A stretch of 64,000 bases of DNA, taken from Actinomadura cremea. GTDB taxonomy: Bacteria; Actinomycetota; Actinomycetes; Streptosporangiales; Streptosporangiaceae. The notes under the pieces were generated by a model. The model made no database searches and was not told where the DNA came from. It saw only the letters and a list, made by a program, of their open reading frames with translations. The stretch spans positions 62,001 through 126,000 of the forward strand of contig NZ_BMRF01000014.1 in assembly GCF_014648495.1 (NCBI RefSeq), written 5' to 3'. This document shows positions 62,494-64,000 of this stretch, piece after piece. Each line of letters starts with the position of its first letter. Position 1 is the first letter of the stretch. The position numbers and the translations under genes are program-made.

Positions 62494-64000
62494 ATGGCCC
62501 CGTGGGACCGACTGCCCACTCCGCCGATCCGGATCCCCCGCCCGCCCGGACTGCCGCGCCCCCCGGGCCTGCCCCGGCCGCCCGCGCTCCCCCGCTACAC
62601 CGTCGAGCGCGACATCCCCGTGCCCATGCGGGACGGGGTGACGCTGCTGGCCGACCGGTACATCCCGGCCGGGGCGAAGGAACCGCCGCCCACGATCCTC
62701 GTGCGCACCCCCTACGGGCGGCGCGGCCCCGCCGCGCTGGCGAACGGCCTGCTGTTCGTCCCGTTCGGGTTCCAGCTGGTCGCCCAGAGCGCGCGCGGGA
62801 CGTTCGGTTCCGGCGGGGAGTTCGACCCGCTCGGCAGCGAGCGCGACGACGGGCTCGCCACCGTCGAATGGCTGAAGCGGCAGCCGTGGTTCAACGGGTC
62901 GTTCGCCACCTACGGCGCCAGCTACCTCGGGTACACGGCGTGGGCGACGGCGGCCGAGGCCGGACCCGAACTGAAGGCGATGTCGCTCCAGGTCACCGCA
63001 TCGTCCTTCCGGGACGCCGCCTACGTGGGCGGGTCGTTCGCGCTGGAGTCCACGCTGACCTGGACGAACCTGACGCACCACCAGCAGCAGCGGCTCGGCC
63101 TGCTGACCGGCCCGCTGTTCGCGCGCCGCCGGGTGGCGCGGGCCGCGGCGTCGGGGCGTCCGCTGTCGGAGCTGGACGTGCTGACCGGCGGCGAGGAGAT
63201 GCGCTTCTACCAGGACCTGCTCGCCGCGCAGGCCACCGACAACGGCTACTGGGACACCCGCGACTTCAGCGGCACCGTCGGCGAGGTGTCGGCGCCGGTG
63301 AACCTGCTCGGCGGCTGGTTCGACGTGTTCCTGCCGTGGGAGGTCCGCGACTACCTGGCGCTGCGGGCCGCCGGGCACCGGCCCTACCTCACGATCGGCC
63401 CGTGGTGGCACACCGATCCCCGGCACGGGCTCGTGTCGCTCCGCGAGTCCCTCGCCTGGTTCCGCGCGCACCTGCTCGGTGACGCGTCCGGCCTGCGGCC
63501 CGATCCCGTCCGCGTGTACGTGACGGGCGCCCGGGAGTGGCGCAACTACCGCGACTGGCCGCCGCCCGGGATGACGCAGCAGCGCTGGCACCTGCACCCC
63601 GGCGGCGGGCTCGGCCCGGACGGCCCGCGCCGCTGCCGCCCGAGCGCCTACCGGTTCGACCCCGCGCACCCGACCCCGGCGCTCGGCGGCCCCACGCTGC
63701 TCGGCAGCTCGCGCCCGGTCGACAACCGGCCGCTGGAGCGGCGGCACGACGTGCTCGTGTTCACCTCCCCCGCCCTCGACCGGGATCTGGACGTCATCGG
63801 GCCGCTCGCCGCCGACCTGTTCGTCCGGTCCGACCGCGCGTACACCGACTTCGTCGTCCGGCTCTGCGACGTGGGACCGGACGGCGCGTCCCGCAACGTC
63901 TGCGAGGGCGGCCTGCGGCTGCCGGCCGTCGCCGAGAAGCCCGTCGGCACCCGCGGCATCCGCCGCATCGCGGTCGACCTGTGGCCGACCGGGCACCGCT
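62494..64000 (+). CDS. CocE/NonD family hydrolase (partial, runs off window)
   Basis: At least 502 residues are visible; the 3' end lies outside. YTVERDIPVPMRDGVTLLADRY starts the X-Pro dipeptidyl-peptidase S15 fold. GASYLGYTAW is the nucleophile elbow (Ser), GGWFDVFLP carries the Asp region, and GPWWHTDP the His. The family hydrolyses esters such as cocaine or acyl-amino acids; this member's substrate is unknown. An odd proline-rich lead with PRPPGLPRPPGLPRPP repeats precedes the domain. ATG 62494 has GGGAGGG upstream. Confidence 0.88.
   Translation, partial: MAPWDRLPTPPIRIPRPPGLPRPPGLPRPPALPRYTVERDIPVPMRDGVTLLADRYIPAGAKEPPPTILVRTPYGRRGPAALANGLLFVPFGFQLVAQSARGTFGSGGEFDPLGSERDDGLATVEWLKRQPWFNGSFATYGASYLGYTAWATAAEAGPELKAMSLQVTASSFRDAAYVGGSFALESTLTWTNLTHHQQQRLGLLTGPLFARRRVARAAASGRPLSELDVLTGGEEMRFYQDLLAAQATDNGYWDTRDFSGTVGEVSAPVNLLGGWFDVFLPWEVRDYLALRAAGHRPYLTIGPWWHTDPRHGLVSLRESLAWFRAHLLGDASGLRPDPVRVYVTGAREWRNYRDWPPPGMTQQRWHLHPGGGLGPDGPRRCRPSAYRFDPAHPTPALGGPTLLGSSRPVDNRPLERRHDVLVFTSPALDRDLDVIGPLAADLFVRSDRAYTDFVVRLCDVGPDGASRNVCEGGLRLPAVAEKPVGTRGIRRIAVDLWPTGHR

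Overview
This window is very GC-rich chromosomal DNA. Codons end almost always in G or C, GTG and TTG starts are common, and genes are often coupled by ATGA/GTGA overlaps. It looks like a filamentous actinomycete of the Actinomadura/Thermomonosporaceae or Streptomyces kind; the genus is inference from gene content. From memory, the minus-strand backbone uvrB - coaE - rpsA - polA - ANTAR regulator - pyk - lgt - trpA/B/C - hisI follows the conserved actinobacterial order of M. tuberculosis Rv1633 down to Rv1606, so most of the window is core chromosome with small insertions.

Layout. 1-9 kb: end of a thiolase, its DUF35 partner, a nitronate monooxygenase, a P450, a NUDIX hydrolase, a CapA-like phosphoesterase, a GDSL hydrolase, DUF4126 and GNAT proteins, and a divergent TetR/SDR pair with two palindromes between them. 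9-22 kb: uvrB, a histidine kinase without a regulator beside it, coaE, a GNAT, a membrane-anchored EEP phosphodiesterase, rpsA with a recognisable promoter and long leader, a polysaccharide deacetylase, and polA. 22-29 kb: a hotdog thioesterase, a structured intergenic stretch that looks like an undescribed small RNA gene, the livJHMGF branched-chain amino acid transporter, and a PdtaR-like ANTAR regulator. 28.9-30 kb: tRNA-Leu(CAA) with its own terminator, then a free-standing LAGLIDADG endonuclease-like gene of lower G+C that carries a TTA codon. 30-40 kb: pyk, a DJ-1/PfpI protein divergent from an AraC regulator, a toroid-fold hypothetical, and gltBD.

40-53 kb: two paralogous membrane-anchored proteins, one with nine DPGYA repeats; a VIT-family protein; lgt with an acidic repeat tail; two DsbA-like proteins and a VKOR that form an oxidative-folding group; trpA, trpB and trpC; DUF2752; an OmpR-type regulator; the Trp-operon membrane protein; hisI without the usual trpE; and a cold-shock protein. 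53-64 kb: a TIGR03085 protein, a heterodimeric ABC exporter with one degenerate ATP site, a HEAT-repeat protein, a nucleoside phosphorylase-like protein, a lipoprotein, a winged-helix YcaQ-like protein, a two-TM membrane protein, and the start of a CocE/NonD hydrolase that runs off the window.

Themes that link genes. Nitrogen: livJ and gltB each have a GlnR-box-like motif about 160-180 bp upstream. Envelope oxidative folding and lipoprotein maturation: VKOR, two DsbA-like proteins and Lgt lie together. The best candidates for new biology are the putative small RNA at 22.68-22.86 kb and the tRNA-linked endonuclease-like gene. All calls come from reading the sequence; no database search was run.
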